NCBI GenBank assembly: GCA_020440705.1
Contig: JAGRNP010000011.1
Coordinates: forward strand, 1-56,156
DNA from: a bacterium
GTDB lineage: Bacteria > Krumholzibacteriota > Krumholzibacteriia > LZORAL124-64-63
Direction: 5' to 3'
Length of the DNA stretch: 56,156 bases
In this document: piece after piece, positions 24,795-34,043 of the stretch
How positions within the stretch are numbered: the stretch's first letter is position 1
Layout: the number at the start of each line of letters is the position of its first letter
Made by a program: the position numbers and the translations under genes
The notes under the pieces: generated by a model
The model's input: only the letters and a program-made list of their open reading frames with translations
The model's database searches: none
Told to the model about the DNA's origin: nothing

Positions 24795-25565
24795 CTAGTC
24801 CCGCGCCGGCCGCGTGAACAGCCAGGCGCCGTCGTTCGGCGGCTCGGACGCCGCCTCCCAGCCCGCCTCCCCGAAGCCGAGCAGGTCGGCGGGCCGGCGG
24901 ACCTTCCGGGTGAAGATCCAGCGCACCATGGCGCCCCGCGCCATCTTGGCGTACACCGGCGCCGTCTTGAGGCGCCCGTCGGACAGGGTCTCCTTGAAGA
25001 CCGGCGACACCACCGGACCGCGCAGCGCCCCGACGTCCAGGGCCTTCGTGTACTCCTGCGCGGCCAGGTCCAGCACGGGTTCGCCCTCGCCCAGGCGTTC
25101 GTTCAGGGCCGCCGTCAGGCGCGGCCGCCACCAGGCGGTCAACGACGCGGCGCGCGGCGGGCGGAACCGGCTGCCCATCTCGAGGCGGTACGCGGCCACG
25201 AGGTCGCACGGGCGCAGCAGGCCGTACAGCCCCGACAGGATCACCAGCCGCGCCTGGGCGTCGCGCCGGGCGGCGGCCGTCCATTCCCCGGGCGCCACGT
25301 GCTTGTAGACGAGGCCGGTGAAGGCGAAGAGGGCCGGGGCCCGCGGTTCGTCCGCTGCGCCCCAGCGGGCGAGCATCGCGCGGGTCTCGTCGACCAGCCG
25401 GGGCCCGAGACCCATCTGCCGGGCCAGGTCGCGGGGGCCGAGGCGGGCCAGCCGGGCCGCGAGGTCGGCGGCCTCGGCCGCGAACGCGGGTTCGGTGGGC
25501 GACAGGCGCGCCGGGACCGGCGCGTCCGGATCCATGGTCTTGGTGCTGTTGAGCAGGACGAGCAC
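24795..25565 (-). CDS. yaaA: Peroxide stress protein YaaA (DUF328 family)
   Basis: 256 residues starting [12 protein letters not shown]. Family phrases visible are [59 protein letters not shown] and [15 protein letters not shown]. coli YaaA limits intracellular iron and oxidative DNA damage under peroxide stress and binds DNA; the mechanism is not settled. Many cytoplasmic family members share this length. The first gene of a two-gene unit with the RlpA-like lipoprotein; a promoter lies 50-80 nt upstream. Confidence 0.93.
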   Translation of the reverse strand: MLVLLNSTKTMDPDAPVPARLSPTEPAFAAEAADLAARLARLGPRDLARQMGLGPRLVDETRAMLARWGAADEPRAPALFAFTGLVYKHVAPGEWTAAARRDAQARLVILSGLYGLLRPCDLVAAYRLEMGSRFRPPRAASLTAWWRPRLTAALNERLGEGEPVLDLAAQEYTKALDVGALRGPVVSPVFKETLSDGRLKTAPVYAKMARGAMVRWIFTRKVRRPADLLGFGEAGWEAASEPPNDGAWLFTRPARD

Positions 25566-25616
25566 GGTGCGGGCTCCTCGCGGGTACGGCCGGCGGCGGC
25601 AGGACTGGGGACCGGC

Positions 25617-25644
25617 ATCTTACCCGACGGGCGCCGGGGTGCAA
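25617..25644 (-). promoter_or_regulatory. Promoter for yaaA-rlpA
   Basis: Minus strand: TTGCAC (25644-25639), 16-nt spacer, TAAGAT (25622-25617). The -35 box lies directly after the histidine kinase stop codon. Confidence 0.65.
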
Positions 25645-25647
25645 CCC

Positions 25648-27153
25648 CTATCGGGCCGCGCGGGTGGCCGGCACGGGCGCCGGGACCAGGTCCAGGGCGA
25701 GGGTGAAGGTGCTGCCCTGGCCGGGCGCGCTCGCGACGCGGATCCGCCCCTGCATCAGGTCGACGATGGCCCCGGCGATGGCCAGGCCCAGGCCCGCCCC
25801 GCCGTAGCTGCGGGAGAAGCCCTCCTCGGCCTGCATGAAGCGAGTGAAGAGACGGTCCACCACGTCGGGCTCCATGCCGATCCCGTCGTCGCGGACGGAG
25901 ATCTCGAGACGCCGCGTGTCCGGGGCGGCACCGCCCGACGCGGTGCCCGACGCGGTGTCCGACGCCGTGTCCGCCGCCCTGGCCGCGAGCTCCACCGACC
26001 CGCCTGGCGCGAACTTCACGGCGTTGCCCCCCAGGTGCAGCAGGGCCTTCTGGAGCAGGGCCGCGTCGCCCAGGAGGCAGAGATCGTCCGCGTGGTCCAC
26101 CGCGACGTGCAAGGTCACGCCCGCCGCGGCCGCCGCCGGACCGAGCTGCCGCGCGACCTCCTGCAGCACCACCCGCGGCAGGAACGGCCGCTGCACCGGC
26201 GCGACCCGCCCGGCCTCCATTTCGGAATAGTCGAGGATGTTCGTGATCAGCCGCAGCAGGTTGTCCGCCGAGGTGCCCACCATGCCCACGCAGCGATCCT
26301 GCCGCGGGTCCAGGGTGGTCCGTTCGAGCAGGCTGGCCGCGGCGATGATGCCGTTCAGGGGCGTGCGGAGTTCGTGGCTCATGGTCGCCAGGAAGCGGCT
26401 CTTGGCCCGATTCGCCTCCTCGGCTTCCCCCCGGGCCGCCTCGAGGTCGGTCTCGCGCGCGGCGATGCGCTCGCGCATGGCGGCGAACGAGGCCACCAGA
26501 CCGCCGATCTCGTCGGGACCCGCCGCCGGCAACGCGCCGTCCCGCCGTCCGGCCGCCAGCTCCCGCGCCGCCGCCTGCAGTTCCCGCGCCGGCCGGATCA
26601 CCGCCAGATCGACGAAGGCGGCCACCACCAGGAAGGCGAGCAGCGAACTGACCATCACCATGAGCACCACGTAGCGGTCCTGGCGCACCTGCGGCGCCGT
26701 GGCCCCGGCCAGATCCAGCCGCAGGGCCAGGGTTCCGAGCAGGGCCCCGTCGTTCGCGATGGGGCAGTCCACCGCCACCACGCCCGGGTCCGCCGTCGGC
26801 GCGGGCGCCCGCAGGGGGTACAGGCGCCGCCCCTGCGGATCGACCAGCTCGAGCCCGCGCCACAGGGGGTGCCGCGCCTCGAGCACCCGGAAGGTCTCGT
26901 GGATCGCCGCGTACTGGCGCTGCAGGATGTAGGTGCTGATGCTCTCGCCGAGGGTCTGCAGGTGCGAACGCGTCTGGGCCAGGGTCGTCTGCTCGGCGGC
27001 GGCGCGGGCGGCGGGTTGCCAGACCGCCTCCACGTAGACGAGCTGCACCACGAAGAGGGCCGCCAGCAGGCCCAGCACGCGCGGCCGCAACGACCGCATC
27101 CGCGAGCAGCGATGCGGGGAGCCGGCGGCCAGGTCGTTCGGCGTCGCGGACAC
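25648..27153 (-). CDS. Sensor histidine kinase
   Basis: 501 residues. One transmembrane segment (about 25-45), a periplasmic domain of roughly 115 residues and a second segment (about 161-183) frame an extracytoplasmic sensor. The HAMP-like linker (VIRPARELQAAARELAAG) leads to the dimerization domain with His260 in MSHELRTPLNG. The ATPase domain has the N box (Asn377 in GGNAVKF), G1 DDGIGM at 422-427, the F box and GGAGLGLAIAG. There is no receiver domain and no response regulator next to it. It is 11 nt downstream of the PhnD-like binding protein, which probably presents ligand to the periplasmic domain. A 12-bp tandem repeat lies between the N and G1 boxes. Confidence 0.93.
   Translation of the reverse strand: MSATPNDLAAGSPHRCSRMRSLRPRVLGLLAALFVVQLVYVEAVWQPAARAAAEQTTLAQTRSHLQTLGESISTYILQRQYAAIHETFRVLEARHPLWRGLELVDPQGRRLYPLRAPAPTADPGVVAVDCPIANDGALLGTLALRLDLAGATAPQVRQDRYVVLMVMVSSLLAFLVVAAFVDLAVIRPARELQAAARELAAGRRDGALPAAGPDEIGGLVASFAAMRERIAARETDLEAARGEAEEANRAKSRFLATMSHELRTPLNGIIAAASLLERTTLDPRQDRCVGMVGTSADNLLRLITNILDYSEMEAGRVAPVQRPFLPRVVLQEVARQLGPAAAAAGVTLHVAVDHADDLCLLGDAALLQKALLHLGGNAVKFAPGGSVELAARAADTASDTASGTASGGAAPDTRRLEISVRDDGIGMEPDVVDRLFTRFMQAEEGFSRSYGGAGLGLAIAGAIVDLMQGRIRVASAPGQGSTFTLALDLVPAPVPATRAAR
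25935..25970. repeat. Three tandem 12-bp units inside the kinase gene
   Basis: Three copies of CCGACG(C/C)(G/C)GTG(C/T) in register, encoding DTAS/DTAS/GTAS (residues about 395-406) in a flexible loop of the ATPase domain before the G1 box. A fourth, degenerate start follows. Such in-frame repeats can gain or lose units by slippage without frameshift. Confidence 0.8.
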
Positions 27154-27164
27154 GGGCCACCGTC

Positions 27165-28013
27165 CTATTCGACGTAGAATTCTTCGAGATGGAGTTCGCG
27201 CAGGGGCGCGTAGTCCTCGCCGCTCGCCGCCACAGCCTCGCCGATGGGCACGTCCTTCAGCAGCGCCCGCCCGGTTTCGGTCTCGTTCAGGGCGAGGAAC
27301 GCCGCCCGCACGGCGGCCCGGACCTCGGCCGGCACCCGCGGGTGCGCCACGACCGGATGCGGCGGACAGCGCCGCGTCTCGTACAGGACCCGCAGGGCGT
27401 CGCGCACGTCGGGCTCCTGGCGTTTCAGGGTGCCCATGACCCCGCCGGCGGCGGCCGACACGCCCAGGACCACATTCATGTAGGACGAGGTGTGCGTCTG
27501 GGCGTAGGTCGCCCTGAAGTCGAGTCCGAACCGGCGCGTCAGCTCCGCCCGCATGAGCAGCGACGCCCCCAGCGCGTTGGGCGCCGGAAAGGCGATCTCC
27601 TGGCCGGCCAGGTCCGCCACCTCCCGGTAGGGGCTGTCCTCCCGCACGACGAGGACCCCGAAGAGTTCGCGTGAGCCGTCGCGCACGAGGGGCTCGTAGC
27701 CCTGGCTCTCCATGGCCACCAGCGCGTGGTAGGGGTTCATGTAGGCGAAATCGAACTCGCCGGCCTGGAAGCTCTTCTCGAAGACCGGAATGCGCGCCGA
27801 CCCGGCCATCTCCAGGGTCACGCCGGACCGCGCCGACACCTCGGCCAGGATCGGTCCCCAGATCTCGGCCAGCCGCCGCGCCTCGAACTGGGGTACCACC
27901 CCGAACGAGTACGTCTCGCCGGCGCTGGCGCGGGGTCCCGGCAGGAGGATCATCAGGAGCAGGACCGCCGGCCAGGGCAGGCCACGTCGGCGGGAGGGGC
28001 AGTGCGGCAGCAT
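27165..28013 (-). CDS. PhnD-like periplasmic substrate-binding protein
   Basis: 282 residues with a signal peptide (basic SRRRGLPWPAV, then LLLMILLPGPRASA). The mature protein follows the phosphate/phosphite/phosphonate-binding (PhnD) family: YSFGVVPQFEARRLAEIWGP, FEKSFQAGEFDFAYMNPYH, DLAGQEIAFPAPNALGASLL and RCPPHPVVAHPRVP. No permease or ATPase is nearby, so transport is unlikely to be its job. Instead it sits 11 nt before a histidine kinase and probably acts as its periplasmic ligand sensor. The ATG at 28013 is chosen because GGAG precedes it and a proper signal peptide results; an upstream start at 28085 would add 24 unrelated residues. The ligand is unknown. Confidence 0.88.
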   Translation of the reverse strand: MLPHCPSRRRGLPWPAVLLLMILLPGPRASAGETYSFGVVPQFEARRLAEIWGPILAEVSARSGVTLEMAGSARIPVFEKSFQAGEFDFAYMNPYHALVAMESQGYEPLVRDGSRELFGVLVVREDSPYREVADLAGQEIAFPAPNALGASLLMRAELTRRFGLDFRATYAQTHTSSYMNVVLGVSAAAGGVMGTLKRQEPDVRDALRVLYETRRCPPHPVVAHPRVPAEVRAAVRAAFLALNETETGRALLKDVPIGEAVAASGEDYAPLRELHLEEFYVE

Positions 28014-28102
28014 GGGAACGTCTCCGATCGGTGCGGTGGTCCGGGGCGGGCCGCTGCCCGCCCCCCCCCGCAGATCGGCGTTCATGCAGGAATCTTTAGC
28101 CG

Positions 28103-28540
28103 CTACTCCTCCGAAATGCCGGCCCAGGTGCGCAGGAGGCGGTGGTCGTCCGTGGTCAGGCGCCCTTCCGGATGGACGAGGACGTAGAACGGCGGCGGCA
28201 TTTCCGATTGCTTCACCGCCTGCCAGATCTTGCGCTGGGCCTCTTCCTGCTCGCGCAGGCCGAGCTGGTTCCAGGTCGAGAAGTTGAGCTCGGCCCGGGC
28301 CTCTTTGATGTCGTGGGCCACCAGCCAGGACACCGGCGCCACCTTCCCGTACCAGGGAATCCGCGATTCGTGGGAATGGCAGTCGAAGCAGGCCCGGCGC
28401 AGCACGTCCTCCACGGGCCGCGGCGCCGCCAGCGGTCCGCCGGCCGGCGGATTCACCAGATCGACGGGCACGAACTGGGCCGCCCCCAGCAGGACGATGG
28501 TGATGACGAAGAGCTGCCTGAGGGTGATCGTGACGCGCAT
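28103..28540 (-). CDS. Haem-binding domain protein (c-type CxxCH)
   Basis: 145 residues. An N-terminal hydrophobic segment (LFVITIVLLGAAQFV) is followed by VDLVNPP and a single c-type haem site, ACFDCHSHESRIPWY. APVSWLVAHDIKEARAELNFSTW and SEMPPPFYVLVHPEGRLT are the signature of the small 'haem-binding domain' family found in many Gram-negative bacteria. The protein is likely membrane-anchored with its haem in the periplasm. ATG at 28540 has GGGAGG upstream; an open frame further upstream is not similar to the family. It is 89 nt upstream of the PhnD-like gene on the same strand, so a joint redox or ligand-sensing unit with the kinase is possible. Confidence 0.9.
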   Translation of the reverse strand: MRVTITLRQLFVITIVLLGAAQFVPVDLVNPPAGGPLAAPRPVEDVLRRACFDCHSHESRIPWYGKVAPVSWLVAHDIKEARAELNFSTWNQLGLREQEEAQRKIWQAVKQSEMPPPFYVLVHPEGRLTTDDHRLLRTWAGISEE

Positions 28541-28670
28541 GGTCGCCTCCCTGCTCGAGCGGCGCGGCGTCTTCCCGTCCCGGACGGGCCCGCGCCGCGC
28601 ACCTGCCGTGCGGCCCGCGCCGCACTTCATGCTTTCGGCGAGGTTTCGGCCGCAACACGTTGTCCCTGTA

Positions 28671-28702
28671 GAAAAAACAGCCCCGACATGCATCGGGGCT
28701 GT
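28671..28702 (-). terminator. Terminator of the nuo operon
   Basis: Minus strand: a 10-bp stem ACAGCCCCGA/TCGGGGCTGT with a six-base loop (28702-28677) running into a T-tract ending at 28671. It lies about 60 nt after the nuoN stop. Confidence 0.92.
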
Positions 28703-28765
28703 CTTCAGGTTCCGCGTGCGGGCCGCCTGCTCCGCATCGCTCCGCGGCGATCCGCCGGCCAGGGC

Positions 28766-30283
28766 CTAGAAGCGGATCTGCCGGAAGATGATCAGCGCCA
28801 TCCGGTGGAAGGCGTCCGGCACGACCCCCAGGACGATGATGATCAGGGCCAGCACGCTGGACATCATCACCGACACCATCTCCCGGCCGGCGTAGCTGTC
28901 CTCGGCCGGCTCCTTCATGTACATGACCACCAGCAGGCGCAGGTAGTAGTAGACCGAGATCAGCGAGTTGATGACGCCGATGATGGCCAGCGGGATCAGC
29001 CCCGCCTCCACCACCGCCGAGAAGAGATAGAACTTGGCCATGAACCCGACCATGGGCGGAATGCCCGCCAGCGAGAGCAGGGCCACCGCCAGGGTGGCGG
29101 CCGCCACGGGCTGGGTGCGGCTCAGGCCCGCGAAACGGCTGATGTCCGTCGCCTCGTCGCCCTGCCCCCGGCCCAGGATGTTGATGATGCCGAAGGCGGC
29201 CAGGTTCATCAGGCTGTACCCGATCAGGTAGAAGAGCATGGCCGAGCCGGCCGACTCGCCGATGGCCTGGCTCGACATCATGGCCTGCGAGCCGCCCTGG
29301 GTGGGCGAGAGCAGGGCCAGGATGCCCAGCATGAGGTAGCCGGCGTGGGCCACGCTCGACCAGGCCAGCATGCGCTTGATGTTGCTCTGGGCCAGGGCCA
29401 CCAGGTTGCCCATGCTCATGGTGAGCACGGCCAGGGCGGCCAGGACCGGGTACCAGGCGAAGCCCAGCTGCGGCTGCATGAGGATGGCGAAGCGGATCAG
29501 GATGGCGAAGCCGGCCGCCTTGATGCCCGTGGCCATGAAGCCGGTGACGTAGCTGGGCGCGCCGTCGTACACGTCCGGCGTCCACATGTGGAACGGCACC
29601 AGGGCCACCTTGAAGCCGAAGCCCACCAGCATCAGGCCGGTGCCCAGGCCCACCAGCAGGTGGTCGGGCTGGCCGGCGGTCATGGCCCGCGCGATGTCGG
29701 CGAAGCCGGTGCCGCCGGCGAAGCCGTAGATCAGGGCCATGCCCATGAGCAGGAAGGCCGACGAGAAGCCGCCCAGGATGAGGTACTTGAAGCCGGCTTC
29801 GGAGCTGCGCACGTCGCCGCGCACGCCGCCGACCATGATGTACGTGGCCAGGCTCATGGTCTCCAGGCCGAGGAAGACGGCCATCAGGTCGTTGGCCGCG
29901 GCCAGCACCATCATGCCCAGGATCGTGAACAGCAGCAGCGGGTAGAATTCGGGCCGGTAGCGGCCGTCGCGGTCGAAGATGCCGGTGGCGAAGATCGTGG
30001 TCACGACGCCGATCGCCGCGAAGACGAAGTTGAAGAAGCGCGTGAAGTCGCTGGCCAGCAGCATGCCGCTCAGCAGGGGTCCGTCGCTCTTCTCGCCGAT
30101 GAACTGCAGCAGCACCGCCACCGAGAGCACCAGGATGGTCAGGTAGCTGAGGTGGTCCTTCTTCAGGGTCCGCACGAAGGCGTCGAAGAGCATCACCAGC
30201 AGGCCGCCGCAGGCCACCACCAGATAGGGCAGCAGCGCCCCCGTCTCGGCCGCGAGATTCGTCACCTGGAATTCGTTCATCAC
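28766..30283 (-). CDS. nuoN: NADH-quinone oxidoreductase subunit N
   Basis: 505 residues, about fourteen hydrophobic segments, an antiporter-like (Mrp-type) membrane subunit. Signatures include LGLETMSLATYIMVGG, FKYLILGGFSSAFLLMG, VALVPFHMWTPDVYDGAP (with the conserved Lys-Pro-Phe-His region) and SSVAHAGYLMLG. It contributes one proton channel to complex I. ATG overlaps the nuoM stop by four bases (ATGA), so translation is coupled. It is the last gene of the operon. Confidence 0.96.
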   Translation of the reverse strand: MMNEFQVTNLAAETGALLPYLVVACGGLLVMLFDAFVRTLKKDHLSYLTILVLSVAVLLQFIGEKSDGPLLSGMLLASDFTRFFNFVFAAIGVVTTIFATGIFDRDGRYRPEFYPLLLFTILGMMVLAAANDLMAVFLGLETMSLATYIMVGGVRGDVRSSEAGFKYLILGGFSSAFLLMGMALIYGFAGGTGFADIARAMTAGQPDHLLVGLGTGLMLVGFGFKVALVPFHMWTPDVYDGAPSYVTGFMATGIKAAGFAILIRFAILMQPQLGFAWYPVLAALAVLTMSMGNLVALAQSNIKRMLAWSSVAHAGYLMLGILALLSPTQGGSQAMMSSQAIGESAGSAMLFYLIGYSLMNLAAFGIINILGRGQGDEATDISRFAGLSRTQPVAAATLAVALLSLAGIPPMVGFMAKFYLFSAVVEAGLIPLAIIGVINSLISVYYYLRLLVVMYMKEPAEDSYAGREMVSVMMSSVLALIIIVLGVVPDAFHRMALIIFRQIRF

Positions 30284-31839
30284 TGACCTTCCGTGTCCCG
30301 GATCACGAAGCCCGGGTTCGAAGCCGACGTTTCACCGGTGTGCAGGGCGTGCTGGCCCGGCTGCGCGAAGGGCGCCATGACCTTGTCGATGCTGGGACCG
30401 AGGCGATCCAGCACCAGGCCCGGCTGCACCCCCAGCCAGAACATGAACACCACGAGAGGCACCAGCACGACCATCTCGCGCAGGCTCAGGTCGGGCAGGC
30501 CCTCGTTCTTCTCGTTGCTGCGCTTGCCGAGGAAGACCCGCTGGTACATCCACAGCATGTAGATGGCGCCGAGCACCACGCCCGTGGCCGCGAGCACGGC
30601 GAGCAGGCGTCCGTGCAGGGCCTGGGAGCTGAAGGTGCCGAAGAGGATCATGAACTCGCCCACGAAGCCGGCCAGGCCGGGCAGGCCGATGCTGGCCAGG
30701 GTCGCGATCATGAAGAAGACGGCGTACAGCGGCATGCCGTGGGCCAGGCCGCCGAACTCGGCGATCTCGCGGGTGTGGCGCCGCTCGTAGATGACGCCCA
30801 CCAGGAGGAAGAGCGCGCCGGTGCTCAAGCCGTGGGCCAGCATCTGGAAGATGCCGCCGGCGACGCCGGTCTGCGAGAGCGAGAACAGGCCCAGCACCAC
30901 GAAGCCGAGGTGGCTGACCGACGAGTAGGCCACGAGCTTCTTGACGTCCGGTTGCACCAGGGCCACCAGGGCGCCGTAGATGATGCCGATCACCGCCAGG
31001 GTGTTGATCAGCGGCGCGAAGTGGGCCACGCCTTCCGGGAACAGGGGCATGGCGAAGCGCAGCATGCCGTAGGTGCCCATCTTCAGCAGCACGCCGGCCA
31101 GGATGACCGAGCCCGCGGTGGGCGCCTCGACGTGGGCGTCCGGCAGCCAGGTGTGCAGCGGAAAGAGCGGCACCTTGATGGCGAAGGCCAGGAAGAACGC
31201 GGCGAAGAGCCACAGCTGGGCGCCGCGCGCGATCTCCAGGTTCAAGAAGTCGGTCAGGTTCATGCTGCCGGCCTGGAAGTACAGCCAGATGATGCCCACC
31301 AGCATGAAGACCGAGCCCACCATGGTGAAGATGAAGAACTTCACCGCCGCGTAGATGCGCCGCTGCCCGCCCCAGATGCCGATGATGAAGTACATCGGGA
31401 TCAGCATGGCTTCCCAGAAGACGTAGAACAGCAGCATGTCCCGGGCGAAGAAGGTGCCCAGCATGGCCGCCTGCAGGAAGAGCACGAAGCCCAGGAAGTT
31501 GCTCACGCGGTCGGTCACGGCCTTCCAGGTGGACAGGATCACCAGGGGCCCGAGGAAGGTGGTCAGCATCACCAGCACGAGGCTGATGCCGTCCATCCCC
31601 AGGTGGTAGGAGATCCTGCCGTTGAAGAGCCAGGCCACCCGTTCGACGAACTGGTCGTCCCCGCGGCCCGCATCGAAGTGGAACCACAGGTGCAGCGACA
31701 GCACGAAGTCGGCGATCGCCACCGCGAGGGCGAAGAGTCGGGCCTGCGCCTCCCACCTGACCACGGTCCACAGCAGCAGCGCGCCGACCAGGGGCAGGAA
31801 CGTGACCCAACTCAGGATGTGATCCGTAATGAACGACAA
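30280..31839 (-). CDS. nuoM: NADH-quinone oxidoreductase subunit M
   Basis: 519 residues with about fourteen transmembrane segments. Diagnostic phrases are YHLGMDGISLVLVMLTTFLG, FYVFWEAMLIPMYFIIGIWGG (the conserved Glu of TM5), AFAIKVPLFPLHTWLPDAHVEAPTAGSV and YSSVSHLGFVVLG. NuoM is the second Mrp-type proton-channel subunit, in the middle of the membrane arm. It starts 12 nt after the nuoL stop and overlaps nuoN by 4 nt. Confidence 0.97.
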   Translation of the reverse strand: MSFITDHILSWVTFLPLVGALLLWTVVRWEAQARLFALAVAIADFVLSLHLWFHFDAGRGDDQFVERVAWLFNGRISYHLGMDGISLVLVMLTTFLGPLVILSTWKAVTDRVSNFLGFVLFLQAAMLGTFFARDMLLFYVFWEAMLIPMYFIIGIWGGQRRIYAAVKFFIFTMVGSVFMLVGIIWLYFQAGSMNLTDFLNLEIARGAQLWLFAAFFLAFAIKVPLFPLHTWLPDAHVEAPTAGSVILAGVLLKMGTYGMLRFAMPLFPEGVAHFAPLINTLAVIGIIYGALVALVQPDVKKLVAYSSVSHLGFVVLGLFSLSQTGVAGGIFQMLAHGLSTGALFLLVGVIYERRHTREIAEFGGLAHGMPLYAVFFMIATLASIGLPGLAGFVGEFMILFGTFSSQALHGRLLAVLAATGVVLGAIYMLWMYQRVFLGKRSNEKNEGLPDLSLREMVVLVPLVVFMFWLGVQPGLVLDRLGPSIDKVMAPFAQPGQHALHTGETSASNPGFVIRDTEGQ

Positions 31840-31851
31840 ACCAGCGTCCTC

Positions 31852-34041
31852 CTAGCCCGAGAAACTGAGGTACAGGACGAAGACCGTGACCCCGATGGTG
31901 AACGACCACGCGTAGAAGCGGATCATCCCGTTCTGGAACAGCCGCAGCACCGAACCCAGCACGGCCACGGCCAGGGCCGAGCCGTTGACCAGCAGGCCGT
32001 CGATGAGCCCGGCGTCGACGCTCTTCCACAGCACCGTCCTGCTCAGCCAGTAGCCCGGCCGGATGAAGGCGCCCTCGTAGGCCTCGTCGACGTAGTACTT
32101 GTTGAGCAGCACCTTGTGGGGCCAGCCGCCCCCCATCTTCTGGAACGTCTCGGCCACGCCCACGCGCCTGGCGTAGACCAGGTAGCCGAGCAGCAGGCCC
32201 AGGATCCCCCAGGCCAGCGAGGCCCCGGCCAGGATCCACTCCATGGTGGTGTCGTGGGCGCCGTGGGCCGCCTCGCCGCCATGGGCGGGCGCCGCATGGC
32301 CGTCGTCGTGCCCGGCCGCGGTGGCCGCCATGGCGCCAGCGTCGTGACCGGTCGGCGCGTGGGCATCCGCGGCGTGGTCGCCGGCCGCCTGCTCGTCCGC
32401 GGCATGGGTCTCGGCGGCAGGATTCTCCGCGGAATGGGTCTCCGCGGCCGGGGTCTCCGCCCCGTGCGCGTCCACCAGGTGCGCGCCGGCCCCGTGGGCG
32501 TCGGGCGCCACCTCGTGGCGGGCGAAGACCGGCTCGAGCCACTGCTCGAAGTGGGCGCCGCCGCCCATGAAGTGCGGGATGCCGACCCAGCCGCCGACCA
32601 CCGACAGCACCGCCAGGATCACCAGCGGCATCGTCATCGTCGCGGGCGACTCGTGGATGTGGTGCTTCACCTCGGCGCTGGCCCGGTTCTCGCCGAAGAA
32701 GGTCAGCACGACCAGCCGCATCATGTAGAAGGCCGTCAGGCCCGCGCCCAGGAAGCCCAGGGCCCACAGCAACGTGTTGCCGCTGCTCCAGGTCTTCCAC
32801 AGGATCTCGTCCTTGGAGAAGAAGCCGGCCAGCGGGAAGATCCCGGCCAGGGCCAGGGTGCCGACCATGAAGGTCGCGAAGGTGACGGGCAGCTTCTTCC
32901 GCAGCCCGCCCATGACCCGCATGTCCTGCTCGTCGCTCATAGCGTGGATCACCGAGCCGGAACCGAGGAAGAGCAGGGCCTTGAAGAAGGCGTGGGTCAT
33001 GACGTGGAAGATGCCCATGGCGAAGGCGCCGACACCGCAGGCGAGCATCATGTAGCCCAGCTGCGAGACGGTCGAGTAGGCCAGCACCTTCTTGATGTCG
33101 TTCTGGGTCAGGGCGATGGTCGCGGCGAAGATCGCCGTCACCGCGCCCACCACCGCGACGACGTTCATGGCCGTCGGCGCCAGCACGAAGAGGAAGTTCA
33201 TGCGCGCGATCATGTAGACGCCCGCCGTGACCATGGTCGCCGCGTGGATCAGGGCCGACACGGGGGTCGGGCCCGCCATGGCGTCGGGCAGCCAGATGTA
33301 GAGCGGGATCTGGGCCGACTTGCCCGTGGCGCCCACGAAGAGCAGCAGGCAGATCAGGGTCGCGGCCGGAGCCAGCGTGCCGGCGTGGGCCTGCAGCACC
33401 CGGAAGCTCAGCAGCCCCTCGCCCACGCCCAGGTGCGGCAGCAGGGTGGCGCCGATGACGAACATGCCCAGCAGGAAGCCGAAGTCGCCGATGCGGTTCA
33501 CCACGAAGGCCTTCTTGCCGGCCGCCGCGTTGGCCTCCTCGCCGAACCAGAAGCTGATCAGCAGGTACGAGCACAGCCCGACGCCCTCCCAGCCCACGAA
33601 GAGCATCAGGAGGTTCTCCCCCAGCACCAGCGTCATCATGGCGAAGATGAACAGGTTCAGGTAGGTGAAGAAGCGGGGAAAGCCCTTGTCGTGGGACATG
33701 TAGCCCAGCGAGTAGATGTGGATCAGGAAGCCGACGCCCGTGACCACCAGCGCCATGACGCCGCTGAGCGGGTCCATGGCGAAGCCGAGGTCGACCTGCA
33801 GGTTGCCGAAGCCGATCCAGGTCGTCACGATGTCGTTGACGAAGCGGGCCTCGGCGGGCATCCCCGCCAGCCGCAGGAAGACCGTCAGCGACAGGGCGAA
33901 ACTGATCCCGACCGCGGCGCAGGCCAGCAGTCCGGCCACCTGGCGGGGCAGCCGGCGGTTCAGCAGACCGTTCACCGCCGCCCCCAGCAGGGGCACCAGC
34001 ACGATCCATCTGAGCAACATTTCCGTCGTGTGGCTCTCCAC
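31852..34041 (-). CDS. nuoL: NADH-quinone oxidoreductase subunit L with a histidine-rich insert
   Basis: 729 residues, about 100 more than usual. The core is standard: GFAMDPLSGVMALVVTGVG, MLFVGWEGVGLCSYLLISFW, QIPLYIWLPDAMAGPTPVSALIHAATM and LGYMMLACG, together forming the distal proton channel of complex I. Residues about 509-597, before the helix continuing into the long lateral arm, form a low-complexity insert with 14 histidines in 89 residues, plus many Ala, Asp, Glu and Gly. The insert contains a near-repeat (AAETHSAENPAAETHAADE). The C-terminus then resumes with hydrophobic segments and the conserved VDEAYEGAFIRPGYWLS. It follows nuoK after 2 nt. Confidence 0.96.
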   Translation of the reverse strand: MESHTTEMLLRWIVLVPLLGAAVNGLLNRRLPRQVAGLLACAAVGISFALSLTVFLRLAGMPAEARFVNDIVTTWIGFGNLQVDLGFAMDPLSGVMALVVTGVGFLIHIYSLGYMSHDKGFPRFFTYLNLFIFAMMTLVLGENLLMLFVGWEGVGLCSYLLISFWFGEEANAAAGKKAFVVNRIGDFGFLLGMFVIGATLLPHLGVGEGLLSFRVLQAHAGTLAPAATLICLLLFVGATGKSAQIPLYIWLPDAMAGPTPVSALIHAATMVTAGVYMIARMNFLFVLAPTAMNVVAVVGAVTAIFAATIALTQNDIKKVLAYSTVSQLGYMMLACGVGAFAMGIFHVMTHAFFKALLFLGSGSVIHAMSDEQDMRVMGGLRKKLPVTFATFMVGTLALAGIFPLAGFFSKDEILWKTWSSGNTLLWALGFLGAGLTAFYMMRLVVLTFFGENRASAEVKHHIHESPATMTMPLVILAVLSVVGGWVGIPHFMGGGAHFEQWLEPVFARHEVAPDAHGAGAHLVDAHGAETPAAETHSAENPAAETHAADEQAAGDHAADAHAPTGHDAGAMAATAAGHDDGHAAPAHGGEAAHGAHDTTMEWILAGASLAWGILGLLLGYLVYARRVGVAETFQKMGGGWPHKVLLNKYYVDEAYEGAFIRPGYWLSRTVLWKSVDAGLIDGLLVNGSALAVAVLGSVLRLFQNGMIRFYAWSFTIGVTVFVLYLSFSG

Positions 34042-34043
34042 GG

